This document shows, one piece after another, positions 25,011 through 34,452 of a stretch of 39,976 bases of DNA. The notes under the pieces were generated by a model. It ran no database searches. It worked only from the letters and a program-made list of their open reading frames with translations, and had not been told where the DNA came from. Source of the DNA: an uncultured bacterium (lineage in GTDB: Bacteria; Patescibacteriota; Minisyncoccia; Phycocordibacterales; UBA918); NCBI GenBank assembly GCA_950073265.1, contig CATMPJ010000006.1, positions 1-39,976 on the forward strand. The letters are read 5' to 3'. Each line of letters starts with the position of its first letter. Position 1 is the first letter of the stretch. Made by a program: the position numbers and the translations under genes.

Positions 25011-25196
25011 ATGGAGGACCCGTATCAAAGGGAAAACAGTTTTTCCGCTGACAGAAAACCACAGCTCGAGCGTCTCGATCCAAGATTTGTTCTGATCTGG
25101 TGTGCGTTGCTGGTGTTTTGTCCGCTCGCTTTTGCGATCGTGTCGAACGAAGCTCCCGACATAGCTCAAGCACTCGGCTTGTGGCTATCGCGGTGA
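25011..25196 (+). CDS. Small single-TM hypothetical protein
   Basis: GAAGGAGAACCTT-ATG; MEDPYQREN...FVLIWCALLVFCPLAFAIV; own terminator. Confidence 0.5.
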   Translation: MEDPYQRENSFSADRKPQLERLDPRFVLIWCALLVFCPLAFAIVSNEAPDIAQALGLWLSR

Positions 25197-25208
25197 GCGA
25201 AACTCCTT

Positions 25209-25238
25209 AAAACGCCCCGGATGTATTCGGGGCGTTTT
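25209..25238 (+). terminator. Intrinsic terminator
   Basis: AAAACGCCCC-ggatgtattc-GGGGCGTTTT. Confidence 0.85.
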
Positions 25239-25293
25239 CACTTTTAAATATGTGGCAATACGTGTTACTGTAATCAAGGGAAAGGAGAAGCAT

Positions 25294-25437
25294 ATGAGAA
25301 GGACTATACTTCCACCTGCGGAAATAATACAGATAGAGCATGATGAAAGGGAAAGGGACCACCATCGTCTAGGGATCTTTGGCTGGTGTCTCACTTTTGC
25401 CATTGCATCTGTGGCGATAGGGGTCTACTTTTTCTGA
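25294..25437 (+). CDS. 47-aa single-TM hypothetical protein
   Basis: AAAGGAGAAGCAT-ATG; MRRTILPPAEIIQIEHDERERDHHRLGIFGWCLTFAIASVAIGVYFF. Confidence 0.5.
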   Translation: MRRTILPPAEIIQIEHDERERDHHRLGIFGWCLTFAIASVAIGVYFF

Positions 25438-25457
25438 TTGCTTTCATTTCAAAACCC

Positions 25458-25484
25458 AAGGCTCGCGATTTTTCGCGGGCCTTA
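25458..25484. terminator. Bidirectional hairpin overlapping the efp stop codon region
   Basis: AAGGCTCGCGAtttttCGCGGGCCTT. Confidence 0.6.
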
Positions 25485-26057
25485 TGCTTTTTCAACACGT
25501 TCGGAGTAGTCTCCAGTTTCTGTGTTAATCGAAATAATATCACCAGCATTGATAAACATTGGCACCATGAGCGTTGCTCCGGTTTCGACCGTCACTTCTT
25601 TAAGGGCGCCGCTTGAGGTGTTTCCCTTAACCGCTTCCATTGCTTCGGTCACTTTCAGATCCATTTTGATTGGGAACTTAAGGGCAATTACTTCGTCATC
25701 AAAGACAACCGCATCAATATCTGATCGTTCCTTTAAAAATCTACCTTGTTCGCCGACAAGATCTTCTGGTAAGAAGAAGCGCTCAGCTGGCTTACCGGCG
25801 ATATGGAACCAGTATTCTCCAGGTTTCTTGAAGATATACGTAATCGTTCTCGTCTCAAGTTCAGCTTCCTCAGCGGTTTCGTTCTGGTGGAAGGTGACTT
25901 CAAGAAGCCGTCCAGACTTCAAATTTTTAAGCTTTGTGTTGTTTACTGGCTTACGCATTTGTTTTCGGAACACATGAGACGCAATAACCAAACAAGGATC
26001 ACCTTCATGAATGATAACTTTTTTAAGCGTGATTTCGTTGTATGATAAGACGGCCAC
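25482..26057 (-). CDS. efp: Elongation factor P
   Basis: YNEITLKKVIIHEGDPCLVIASHVFRKQMRKPVNNTKLKNLKSG...; three OB-like domains. Confidence 0.92.
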   Translation of the reverse strand: MAVLSYNEITLKKVIIHEGDPCLVIASHVFRKQMRKPVNNTKLKNLKSGRLLEVTFHQNETAEEAELETRTITYIFKKPGEYWFHIAGKPAERFFLPEDLVGEQGRFLKERSDIDAVVFDDEVIALKFPIKMDLKVTEAMEAVKGNTSSGALKEVTVETGATLMVPMFINAGDIISINTETGDYSERVEKA

Positions 26058-26124
26058 AGATAGGGGGTTTAATTTATTAAGCGCCCAATTTATACCAAAT
26101 TTACCGGTAAAGGTAAATAATTAT

Positions 26125-26153
26125 AAAAGCGGCGGCCACAGGCCGCCGCTTTT
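26125..26153 (-). terminator. recA terminator
   Basis: AAAAGCGGCGGCC-aca-GGCCGCCGCTTTT. Confidence 0.8.
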
Positions 26154-26222
26154 CAAAACCTTTATTTTTCTTTTGCTTCTTCTTTTGAATGAGACAACAA
26201 GTAGTGGAGCTGCCAAGCAATT

Positions 26223-27308
26223 CTAGTTTTTTGCGGCCGCCTCTTCCTTCAAAGCCTTACGAATGTTTTTCAGGAGCTCATTTTGTAGCTTTTTGTCTTC
26301 ACGTAATGAGGTTCGGGCTGCGTCGTAGCCACGGCCAAGTTTTACCACCGCTGACTCATCTCCACCAGGAGGGAGGTATGAGTATGAGGCACCAGCTTTA
26401 TTGACCATTTTGTACTTTTCACCCAGTGCAAGCAATTCGCCTTCACGTGATATTCCCTCACCATAAATAAGATCAAATTCGGTGGTTCGGAAAGGGGCAG
26501 CGACTTTGTTTTTCACCACCTTCACTCGGTGTCGACCGCCGACCACTTCATCACCTTTTTTGATTTGTGCTATGCGGCGAATGTCGAGTCGTACTGACGT
26601 ATAGAACTTAAGTGCTTTACCACCCGGCGTTGTTTCTGGGTTACCAAACATCACACCTACTTGCATACGGATTTGGTTGATAAAGATAACTACCGTTTTA
26701 CTCTTTGAAACGATACCGGTGAGCTTACGTAACGCTTGGCTCATGAGGCGCGCTTGCTTACCGACATGGTGCGCTCCCATTTCACCTTCAATCTCATCGC
26801 GAGGGGTAAGTGCGGCTACTGAGTCAATAACAATCACATCAAGTTTGCCCGAGCGCACCAGAGACTCGACAATCTCAAGCGCTTGTTCACCGTTGTCTGG
26901 TTGCGAGATGAGAAGTTCGTCAAGCTTTACACCAAGTGCTTTGGCATACTCTGGGTCCATGGCGTGCTCTGCATCAATGAAGGCACAGATACCACCTTCT
27001 TTCTGCGCTTCAGCGACAGCATGAAGGGAAAGGGTAGTTTTGCCCGATGATTCAGGACCATAGATTTCGATGATGCGACCCCGTGGATATCCGCCGATTC
27101 CCAGCGCATCATCAAGCCCAATCGAGCCAGTAGATACTGACGCAATATCGACTTTCTTGGTTTCATCAAGGGTCATGATGGCTTCGTCGCCAAATTTTGT
27201 CTTGATACTGCGCAGAGTTTCTGCAATATCGCTCGCGTCCTTCTTTACTTCAAGATCCGGCTTAGGGACGGCTTTTTTAGTTGTGGTTTTCTTTTTTGCT
27301 GCTGGCAT
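26223..27308 (-). CDS. recA: Recombinase RecA
   Basis: [51 protein letters not shown]. Confidence 0.99.
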   Translation of the reverse strand: MPAAKKKTTTKKAVPKPDLEVKKDASDIAETLRSIKTKFGDEAIMTLDETKKVDIASVSTGSIGLDDALGIGGYPRGRIIEIYGPESSGKTTLSLHAVAEAQKEGGICAFIDAEHAMDPEYAKALGVKLDELLISQPDNGEQALEIVESLVRSGKLDVIVIDSVAALTPRDEIEGEMGAHHVGKQARLMSQALRKLTGIVSKSKTVVIFINQIRMQVGVMFGNPETTPGGKALKFYTSVRLDIRRIAQIKKGDEVVGGRHRVKVVKNKVAAPFRTTEFDLIYGEGISREGELLALGEKYKMVNKAGASYSYLPPGGDESAVVKLGRGYDAARTSLREDKKLQNELLKNIRKALKEEAAAKN

Positions 27309-27334
27309 AGGTAATTTTTTTATGCTGAATAAAT

Positions 27335-27709
27335 TTAATTAATGACCGAAGCTGGTACGTACGTTAGTGGTTGTTCAATCGCGGTGGTTCGACCATACCG
27401 ATCTTCTGCTCGTATTGTCACCATAGTATAGCCGTTTTCTAAAATTACTGCCTCTTTAAACATTCCGGTTTGGTCAGTATATATTTGACGGCCGTTAAGC
27501 CAGAGGCGTGAGATGTTGCGAGCGTTGCCGGCAATCGTTATTTGGCGCTCATTTTGTACCACTGAAGATACCGGTTCTATGTAGAGTTGGGGACCAAGCA
27601 GTAGGTAGCGGGCCTGAAATATGACAAACGCAGCAATCAGTAACGCGAATACTGTCCCGAGGCTAAACATAACGACGGTTCGAAAAGGGATGGCGGTAAG
27701 CTGCTGCAT
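27335..27709 (-). CDS. Membrane-anchored protein with one Ig-like domain
   Basis: N-terminal TM, then [54 protein letters not shown]. Confidence 0.6.
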   Translation of the reverse strand: MQQLTAIPFRTVVMFSLGTVFALLIAAFVIFQARYLLLGPQLYIEPVSSVVQNERQITIAGNARNISRLWLNGRQIYTDQTGMFKEAVILENGYTMVTIRAEDRYGRTTAIEQPLTYVPASVIN

Positions 27710-27712
27710 AAC

Positions 27713-29920
27713 TTAAAAGCGGTCGTCAGTTTCTTCGTTCTCGTTATCGTCGTCAGAGCTCGGTCCACCCGCTAAGACTTCACGAGGTTTTGAACCATCT
27801 TGTGGTCCAATGATGCCGTTTTCCTCCAGAATATCCATCAGGCGAGCGGCTCGTGAATAGCCAATCCGTAGCTTCCGCTGCAAGTAAGAGGTAGAAGCTT
27901 TTCCGGCTTCACGCACCGCCTGCACAGCGTCCTCGTACAATTCATCTTCCTCGTCGCCTCCGCCGCCAATCATGGCATTAAAGACGGAGTCGTTACTGCT
28001 GGTGTCAGCACTGTCAAAATCAATCGTATCGAGCATGTCAGCATCTTGCTTCTTAAGGTAGTTGACCACCTTTTTAATCTCTTCCTCAGAAACGTACGCA
28101 GATTGTAGACGTACCGGTCGTGGACTGTCGGAAGATAGGTACAACATGTCACCAGCCCCCAGTAGTTTTTCAGCTCCCACGGTGTCGAGAATGGTGCGTG
28201 AGTCAATCTGTGAGGCTACCGCCAACGCAACGCGAGTCGGGATGTTGGCTTTAATCGTACCGGTAATAACGTTTACAGACGGCCGTTGGGTCGCCAAGAT
28301 GATATGAATACCAACTGCTCGAGACATCTGCGCAAGTCGTACGATGCATGCTTCAATTTCTCGTGGGTACGCTTGCATCAGGTCGTTAAGCTCATCAAGA
28401 ATGATGACAATGTAGGGAAGGGCTTCCGGCACTTCAGCCTTTTCTTCTTCAGAGCTGCCGGCCGCCTCCCACGCTTCTTTAGCTGGTTGATAGATGTTTT
28501 CGTGGTACGACTTGATGTTTTGTACTTTATTTTGCTCCAAGATGTCGTACCGGCGTTCCATCTCCTTGACTGCCCATGAGAGCGCTTTAAGCGCTTTCTT
28601 GGCCTGCGTAATAACCGGCGTTAAGAGGTGCGGGATGTTGTTGTACAGTGTAAGCTCGACTCGCTTCGGGTCCACCAGGATAAACCGTAGTTGATCCGGT
28701 GAGTTGCGATAGAGAAGAGAGATGATGAGGTTGTGGATGGCTACTGACTTACCAGCACCAGTGGTACCAGCGATTAGTCCGTGCGGCATGCGTGCAATGT
28801 TTGAATAGTGCACGTTTCCGGTCACATCCTTACCAAGCGCCACCATGAGTGGATTTGGTGAATCGGTATATTCTGGTGTCGCTAGAAGAGAGGCAAGGGA
28901 GACAGTCGCCCGTGCTTGGTTTGGCACTTCGATACCCACGAGCGACTTCCCAGGAATCGGTGCTTCGATGCGGATTGACGGTGCTTTAAGTGCCAACTGT
29001 AATTCTTGTTGCAAACCAGCAATGCGTGCAATCCGAACTCCTTGCGCTGGCTTAAGCGCGTAGCGGGTGATTGTCGGTCCGCTTTCAACAGCGTCCATCT
29101 CTACGCTAATACCAAATTCTCGCAAGGTTCGCTTAATGGTATTTGCGTTAGCTTTCACATCACCAATTTGTGCCTTGCCCTTGTCTTTGTTGAGCAGAGA
29201 TAGAGAGGGAGGGATGTAGGTACCGCTGAAATTTTTAATCACGATGTCAGAGGTTTTTGTCTTGCTCACTGAAGCCATTGCTTGCTTTGCTTTGGCTAGG
29301 GCGCCAGTGCTCGCTGGCTCTTCCTCGTCTTCCTCATCTTCGTCAGTGTCTGCTTGCGCTTGAGCGGTGTCGGCTTGCGTTGGGAGCATGAAATCAAAAT
29401 CCTCATCCTCTTCTTCAGTAGCATCTTTTTTATTGAAGAGTCGCGGAAATACGAAGCCGGTGTTAAAGGTCAAAAAGACCGCCACCAAAAAAGTTCCAAA
29501 GATAATAATGCCGGCGACGGTGGCACCAATCAGATACTGGAGTGGCCAGGCCAGCGCCAAGCCAGTGATACCGCCAAGATTTTCTTGATAGAGCTCAAGG
29601 GCAGCGAGTGCACTCACGAAGAGAAGAGCTGCCCCAATAACTTTGGAGGTGCTGATGGTCTGATCCTCAAGTGGATTGAGAAGTACGTATATATATAAGA
29701 GACACGCGACCGGCGCTAACCAAGCGCCACTACCAAACAAAAAGTTGAGTGATACGTTTGTGTATGACCCGAGTGGACCAGCTCCATCGAAGAGGGCAAA
29801 CGTAAAAAAGATTGCCAGGGTACCGATAAGTACGGCAGCTATCGCCTGCTTGGCATGTGGACTGAGATCGCTGAACATTGGCTTTCGTTCAACTTTTTTC
29901 TTTGCTTTCTTTTTCGCCAT
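27713..29920 (-). CDS. ftsK: DNA translocase FtsK
   Basis: TM N-terminus; PHGLIAGTTGAGKSVAIHNLI; LIILDELNDLM-like Walker B; C-terminal gamma wHTH YLQRKLRIGYSRAARLMDILEENGIIGP. Confidence 0.97.
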   Translation of the reverse strand: MAKKKAKKKVERKPMFSDLSPHAKQAIAAVLIGTLAIFFTFALFDGAGPLGSYTNVSLNFLFGSGAWLAPVACLLYIYVLLNPLEDQTISTSKVIGAALLFVSALAALELYQENLGGITGLALAWPLQYLIGATVAGIIIFGTFLVAVFLTFNTGFVFPRLFNKKDATEEEDEDFDFMLPTQADTAQAQADTDEDEEDEEEPASTGALAKAKQAMASVSKTKTSDIVIKNFSGTYIPPSLSLLNKDKGKAQIGDVKANANTIKRTLREFGISVEMDAVESGPTITRYALKPAQGVRIARIAGLQQELQLALKAPSIRIEAPIPGKSLVGIEVPNQARATVSLASLLATPEYTDSPNPLMVALGKDVTGNVHYSNIARMPHGLIAGTTGAGKSVAIHNLIISLLYRNSPDQLRFILVDPKRVELTLYNNIPHLLTPVITQAKKALKALSWAVKEMERRYDILEQNKVQNIKSYHENIYQPAKEAWEAAGSSEEEKAEVPEALPYIVIILDELNDLMQAYPREIEACIVRLAQMSRAVGIHIILATQRPSVNVITGTIKANIPTRVALAVASQIDSRTILDTVGAEKLLGAGDMLYLSSDSPRPVRLQSAYVSEEEIKKVVNYLKKQDADMLDTIDFDSADTSSNDSVFNAMIGGGGDEEDELYEDAVQAVREAGKASTSYLQRKLRIGYSRAARLMDILEENGIIGPQDGSKPREVLAGGPSSDDDNENEETDDRF

Positions 29921-30090
29921 GTGGTGTCTGTTCTTGCTATGAATAAGGTCACTAAATATGGGTACATGATACCACGCTGCTGTTTGAAAATATGGCCTAA
30001 GATAAGCGCAGAAAATGTATCGGACACTTGCATTTTCTATAAAAGTCTCTATAGTGGAAGTAAAGGACCACTGTCTGTCTGAGACAAGCT

Positions 30091-30840
30091 ATGAACGAAA
30101 AAGACACATTTGTATCTATTAAAAGACTCTCATCTGACGAAGGGTACTACGCTAGTGTCTTTAAGAAAATAGAGAAGATAACTAGTGTTTTATCTTATAT
30201 CGTGTCTCATATAAATAAGACACAAAAAGACAGTGTGCATGCAAAACGAGTCCAAGACAAATCACTGATCGTACACGACACCGCGCTTGAGTCTTTAACG
30301 CTTACGCATGAAGACGCCGGCACTGGACTGGTAGAGTTGCAGCACCGATTAGTTTCACTCGAGAGTACGCTGCGTGTCGCGCAGGCAGCCGGTGTGATGT
30401 CTGACGACGTGCTGCAATTGGTTGTCGAACAAATTGATAGCGTCCAGCGCTATATCAATAACCACTACACCAAGAACAATGGGTATTCGCTAGACATCGC
30501 TGCTACTGCACTGCCACCAGTCTCTGGCGGAAGTAATCCAAGTGGGCAGTCGAACAGTACAAAAAAAACGACCCCAGCAGCTCGCCGCAAACGGGTACAG
30601 ATTCCCGCCGGCGACATCAGCTCAGATGCCTATCTGGTTTATAGTCAAATGACCGATAGAGCCGAGCGCATAAAGACAGTCCTTGAAGCCAAACCACAAG
30701 CAACAATAAAAGACATTGCTGAAGTTATAACGGACGTAAGTGAAAAGACTATTCAGAGAGAACTAAACAGTCTCATAGAAAAAGGACAAGTAGTACGAGA
30801 AGGAGAGCGGCGTTGGTCTAAGTACAGTATAAAAAAGTAA
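30091..30840 (+). CDS. Hypothetical protein with C-terminal wHTH-like domain, putative regulator
   Basis: RAERIKTVLEAKPQATIKDIAEVITDVSEKTIQRELNSLIEKGQVVREGERRWSKYSI. Confidence 0.65.
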   Translation: MNEKDTFVSIKRLSSDEGYYASVFKKIEKITSVLSYIVSHINKTQKDSVHAKRVQDKSLIVHDTALESLTLTHEDAGTGLVELQHRLVSLESTLRVAQAAGVMSDDVLQLVVEQIDSVQRYINNHYTKNNGYSLDIAATALPPVSGGSNPSGQSNSTKKTTPAARRKRVQIPAGDISSDAYLVYSQMTDRAERIKTVLEAKPQATIKDIAEVITDVSEKTIQRELNSLIEKGQVVREGERRWSKYSIKK

Positions 30841-30846
30841 GCACGC

Positions 30847-30913
30847 GTGTCTTTTGAAAACTAACTTGTCTGTCTTTTAAAAAAGGTAGACAAGTACACT
30901 CTTCAAAAGACAC
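30847..30913. repeat. Nested inverted repeat
   Basis: GTGTCTTTTGAA (30847-30858)/TTCAAAAGACAC (30902-30913); inner ACTTGTCT (30864-30871)/AGACAAGT (30888-30895). Confidence 0.8.
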
Positions 30914-31159
30914 TCACAACTTCTCTTACGTAGGCGTAGGCTAGTGTGCTCAAATAAGAGCCACCACTGCGTGCCACGCATTTCTTGCGTAACCAAAAAA
31001 AATGTTACGTAATAAGTCAGCCAGTAAGAGGCAAGAAGCAAGGTCGTCTTAATAGGGAGACAGACAAGAAGTATTTCTTTTGTTCATTGCAGTACGTACG
31101 CATACATATATGTATTATCTTTTATAAAAGATTCCGCATATATCCACACGTTAAAAAGT

Positions 31160-31709
31160 GCTGACAAATTGCAAAAGATGGTATACTCTCTTGTGTGCGC
31201 CATAGCGCTTTTTCTAAATTGTGTACCGGTGACTGTGCGTCACTCCGTACCGATTAAGAAAACACCAGCGCTCGCATTGTTCATTGCCAGACATCTCCAG
31301 GAGGTGGTGTAGGAACAGGGTTTCTACATTTCATATTTCGTTTCGAATTTCGCTCATATGTATATTACATACCCCTGTGAGCACGTACGAATTAATTTTA
31401 GTACTGAACGACTTGTTCCGAGCGGTTGCACTTTATTCGCAACCAATGACTGTACGCCTGACATACAGACCGAATCTCACAGCTAATCTTTTCCGTCAGC
31501 TCACTGCTCAACACGCGCTAATATTTTTTAGCTAGCGTCTGCGCGGTGAGCTGACTGAAAAGTTAGTGATATTACGTAAGTGGCATGATAAACCGCTTAC
31601 TAATATGAATTAATTCATATTATTAGTTCTTATCAAATTATAGTCTTGGCTTCGGCTAAGGCGACGGGGCGTAATCCCGCTAAAAAATACAACAAACAAA
31701 ATTATAGTT
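31160..31709 (+). promoter_or_regulatory. Promoter and ~515-nt structured 5' UTR of the S-layer-like gene
   Basis: Extended -10 TGGTATACT at 31179-31187; hairpins 31204-31272 and 31488-31562; 20-bp palindrome 31602-31621. Confidence 0.5.
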
Positions 31710-33572
31710 ATGACTATTGCAAAAGATTTTGCTGCGAAGCTTTCAGTAGCTATCGTAGCAGTTGCTATGGTTTTCTCAGCGTTCGCTTCATCTGCAAGCG
31801 CACAAACTGCTGAAGAACTACAAGCAATGATCAATGATTTGCTCGCGCAAATCGCCAAGCTTGAAGCGACTACAAGCGTTTCAGCTGGTACTGGCTCATG
31901 TGTTTCAATCATGGCCCCTCTTACAATTGGTTCTACTGGTGCTGATGTTACAGCGCTTCAGAACCGCCTTATCGCTTGGGGTGAAGTTATCCCAGCGGGT
32001 GCTACTGGATACTTCGGTACACAGACACAATCTGCTCTTGCTTCATGGCAAGGAAAGAACGCTGTGTCTCCAGCTGTAGGTTACTACGGTCCAATCACTA
32101 AGGCTGCTATGGACGCTAAGTGTTCAGACATGGACGATTCAGATGACGACATGAGCCTTTCAGGTGAAGGTACTCTAGATACTGTAGAAGTTGATGATTC
32201 TGAAGACCCAGAAGAAGGTGAGTCAGACGTAGAAGTTATGGTTGTTACGCTTGAAGCTGACGACGGTGACATCGAAGTTGACCGCATGACCTTCACTGCT
32301 TCTTCAACCGCTGGTTCTGAAACAGATCCGTGGGATGTATTCGAAACTATCTCTCTATGGGTTGATGGCGACATGATCGCTGAATTCGACGCAGAAGACG
32401 AAGACGAATACCTTGACGAAGATACTGGTGAATTCCGATTCAACGATCTTGAACTTATCCTTGAAGAAGGTGAAGAAGTAGAAGTATCTGTTGCTGTATC
32501 TGTACAAAACGGTGTTGATGACGCTGGAACTGCGGCTTGGGATCTTACCCTTGACGAAATCCGCTACTTCGACGCTGATGGTGTAGCTACTGATGAAGAC
32601 GGTCCACTTGGAGAGATTGGTGATGCTATCAACTTCACTATCGAAACAGAAGGTGAAGGTGATGACTTTGACCTTTCAAGTTCATCTGAAGACCCAGACG
32701 CAATGACTATCGCTGTTGAAGAAGATGAAGAAGAAGCTGTAGGCATCTTCGCATTCTCACTTGACGCTGATGGTTCAGATGATGACATCGAAGTAAATGA
32801 ACTTACTCTCGAAGTTACTACTAACATCGACGCTGATGACTTCGTTAACGACTTCTACCTAGAAATCGATGGTGAAGAATTCGACGCCGAGTCTTACACA
32901 GGTGGTACAACTACTACTCTAGTGTTCGATATCGACGGTGACATCACTGTTGATGCAGACGATGAGCTTACAGCAATGCTGTACGCTGAAATCGAAGTTG
33001 ATGAAAACTTCAACACCGCTACTATCCAAGCTGCAACTGTTAGCTACGAAGCAGAAGGTGCTGATGACATTGACGCAAATGACACTGTAACTGGTGAAGA
33101 ACACACAGTTATCTCAACAGGTATCGTTGTTCCACAAGAAGGAGTTTCATTCGATACTTCAACATCTAACGATGGAAACGGTAACGTTATTGGTACTTTC
33201 GACATCGAGTTTGAAGTTACTGCTTTCGAAGGTGACTTCTACATTCGTGACCTAGCTTCAACTACTGCAAACGCTACTACTGAAGGTGTAGAATTCGCAG
33301 TTCTTGACTCACAAGGTAACGAAGTTACAACTGGTGTAACCGCTGTACTATCTACAGACGGTGACGAAGAAAACGGATTCTTCTATGTTGAAGAAGGCGA
33401 AACTGATACATTGACTCTCTCTGTAACAGTAGATCCTTCTGCAACTGGACAGTTCCGTGTAGTACTTGAAGAAGTATGGTACGACGAAGACAAGACTCTT
33501 GGCAGCGCCGATGGTCGAACTCTGACTCCAGCATCAGATTACCGAACTGGTTACGTAACCATCCAAGGTTAA
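31710..33572 (+). CDS. Secreted acidic S-layer-like protein with peptidoglycan-binding domain
   Basis: Signal peptide ending ASSASA; PG_binding_1-like IGSTGADVTALQNRLIAWGEV...GYFGTQTQSALASWQ; long Asp/Glu-rich body. Confidence 0.75.
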   Translation: MTIAKDFAAKLSVAIVAVAMVFSAFASSASAQTAEELQAMINDLLAQIAKLEATTSVSAGTGSCVSIMAPLTIGSTGADVTALQNRLIAWGEVIPAGATGYFGTQTQSALASWQGKNAVSPAVGYYGPITKAAMDAKCSDMDDSDDDMSLSGEGTLDTVEVDDSEDPEEGESDVEVMVVTLEADDGDIEVDRMTFTASSTAGSETDPWDVFETISLWVDGDMIAEFDAEDEDEYLDEDTGEFRFNDLELILEEGEEVEVSVAVSVQNGVDDAGTAAWDLTLDEIRYFDADGVATDEDGPLGEIGDAINFTIETEGEGDDFDLSSSSEDPDAMTIAVEEDEEEAVGIFAFSLDADGSDDDIEVNELTLEVTTNIDADDFVNDFYLEIDGEEFDAESYTGGTTTTLVFDIDGDITVDADDELTAMLYAEIEVDENFNTATIQAATVSYEAEGADDIDANDTVTGEEHTVISTGIVVPQEGVSFDTSTSNDGNGNVIGTFDIEFEVTAFEGDFYIRDLASTTANATTEGVEFAVLDSQGNEVTTGVTAVLSTDGDEENGFFYVEEGETDTLTLSVTVDPSATGQFRVVLEEVWYDEDKTLGSADGRTLTPASDYRTGYVTIQG

Positions 33573-33623
33573 TAATCCTAACGGATTAAAACTCTTGATG
33601 GTTTGAACCTAGTTCAAGTCTAG

Positions 33624-33651
33624 AAAAACCCCGCCTTTTGGCGGGGTTTTT
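33624..33651 (+). terminator. Intrinsic terminator
   Basis: AAAAACCCCGCC-tttt-GGCGGGGTTTTT. Confidence 0.9.
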
Positions 33652-33749
33652 CGTATATAGAGAAAAAAGGGCAGGAAAAAAACCCAAAAGTTCAAATCCT
33701 CAAATTCTCCCTAGGCCTTGCCTAGGCAAGAAAGAGGTATGAAGAAAAG

Positions 33750-33787
33750 AAAAGCGGGGCGGCCGACAGGCCGCCGCGCTTTTTTTG
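33750..33787 (+). terminator. Second terminator-like hairpin
   Basis: AAAGCGGGGCGGCC-gaca-GGCCGCCGCGCTTTTTTT. Confidence 0.65.
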
Positions 33788-33854
33788 TTGCTGCTTGAGG
33801 GCTGTAACATATCCCCAGATTTCAAAGACACAGGTCTGATATACTAACAGCACT

Positions 33855-33950
33855 ATGAATAAGACATTTTATAAATTCCTTTTTAGTTTTGCTGCGGTGG
33901 TCGTTAGTGTGTTAGCAGTTATTCTCGTTCTCGGTGTTAGTGCAGCGTAA
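33855..33950 (+). CDS. 31-aa single-TM peptide
   Basis: MNKTFYKFLFSFAAVVVSVLAVILVLGVSAA, immediately upstream of the next ORF. Confidence 0.35.
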   Translation: MNKTFYKFLFSFAAVVVSVLAVILVLGVSAA

Positions 33951-33953
33951 AAT

Positions 33954-34430
33954 ATGAAAAACACTGACCAGTACCTTTGGAATGTCATCTTTTCACTATT
34001 CTTTGTTGGTGCAGTAGTAGGGGCGGCAATTATCTTGCGTACCGAGTCACGGATGCCCCTAAGCGCGCTGACGTTCACTGATTATATCCTCATCACCCTC
34101 GCATCTTGGCGTGTTACTCGTCTGTTTGTCTATGACGCCATTACGAAGGTTGTCCGTGAACAATTTTACGATGTTGTACAAACCGATCGCGGTCCGGTAC
34201 TGCAGAAGGCCGCCTCTGGTCCACGGCGAACCTTGGCTGACCTGTTTTCTTGCCCGTGGTGCTTTGGTATGTGGGCAGCGGCTGCCGTAATATTCTTGTA
34301 TCTACTGAGTGATTGGATGATTTATCCAACGATTCTCTTGGCACTTTCCGCAGTTGCGACCTTCTTGCAACTCCTCTCAAATTTCGTTGGACACAAAGCC
34401 GAACAACTCAAAATCCAAAACGACGGCTAA
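33954..34430 (+). CDS. DUF1360-like membrane protein
   Basis: TDYILITLASWRVTRLFVYDAITKVVREQF ... FSCPWCFGMWAAAAVIFLY. Confidence 0.75.
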   Translation: MKNTDQYLWNVIFSLFFVGAVVGAAIILRTESRMPLSALTFTDYILITLASWRVTRLFVYDAITKVVREQFYDVVQTDRGPVLQKAASGPRRTLADLFSCPWCFGMWAAAAVIFLYLLSDWMIYPTILLALSAVATFLQLLSNFVGHKAEQLKIQNDG

Positions 34431-34452
34431 GGGAATCGGTAACCAAGTTGAC

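Noticed and set aside
26223-29920. Inteins in recA or ftsK
   Set aside because: Both proteins have normal length and uninterrupted Walker A regions.
31488-31562. Inverted repeat as terminal repeats of an insertion sequence
   Set aside because: Only ~41 bp between arms, no transposase and no target duplication; better read as an RNA hairpin.
30841-31709. CRISPR array or tandem repeat in the long noncoding region
   Set aside because: No regularly spaced direct repeats; only scattered motifs and inverted repeats.
32084-32443. Ser-rich minus-strand ORFs opposite the S-layer-like gene
   Set aside because: Shadow of GAA/GAC/TCA codon bias; not independent genes.
33661-33735. tRNA-like GTTCAAATCC segment
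   Set aside because: No acceptor, D or anticodon stems can be drawn around it.
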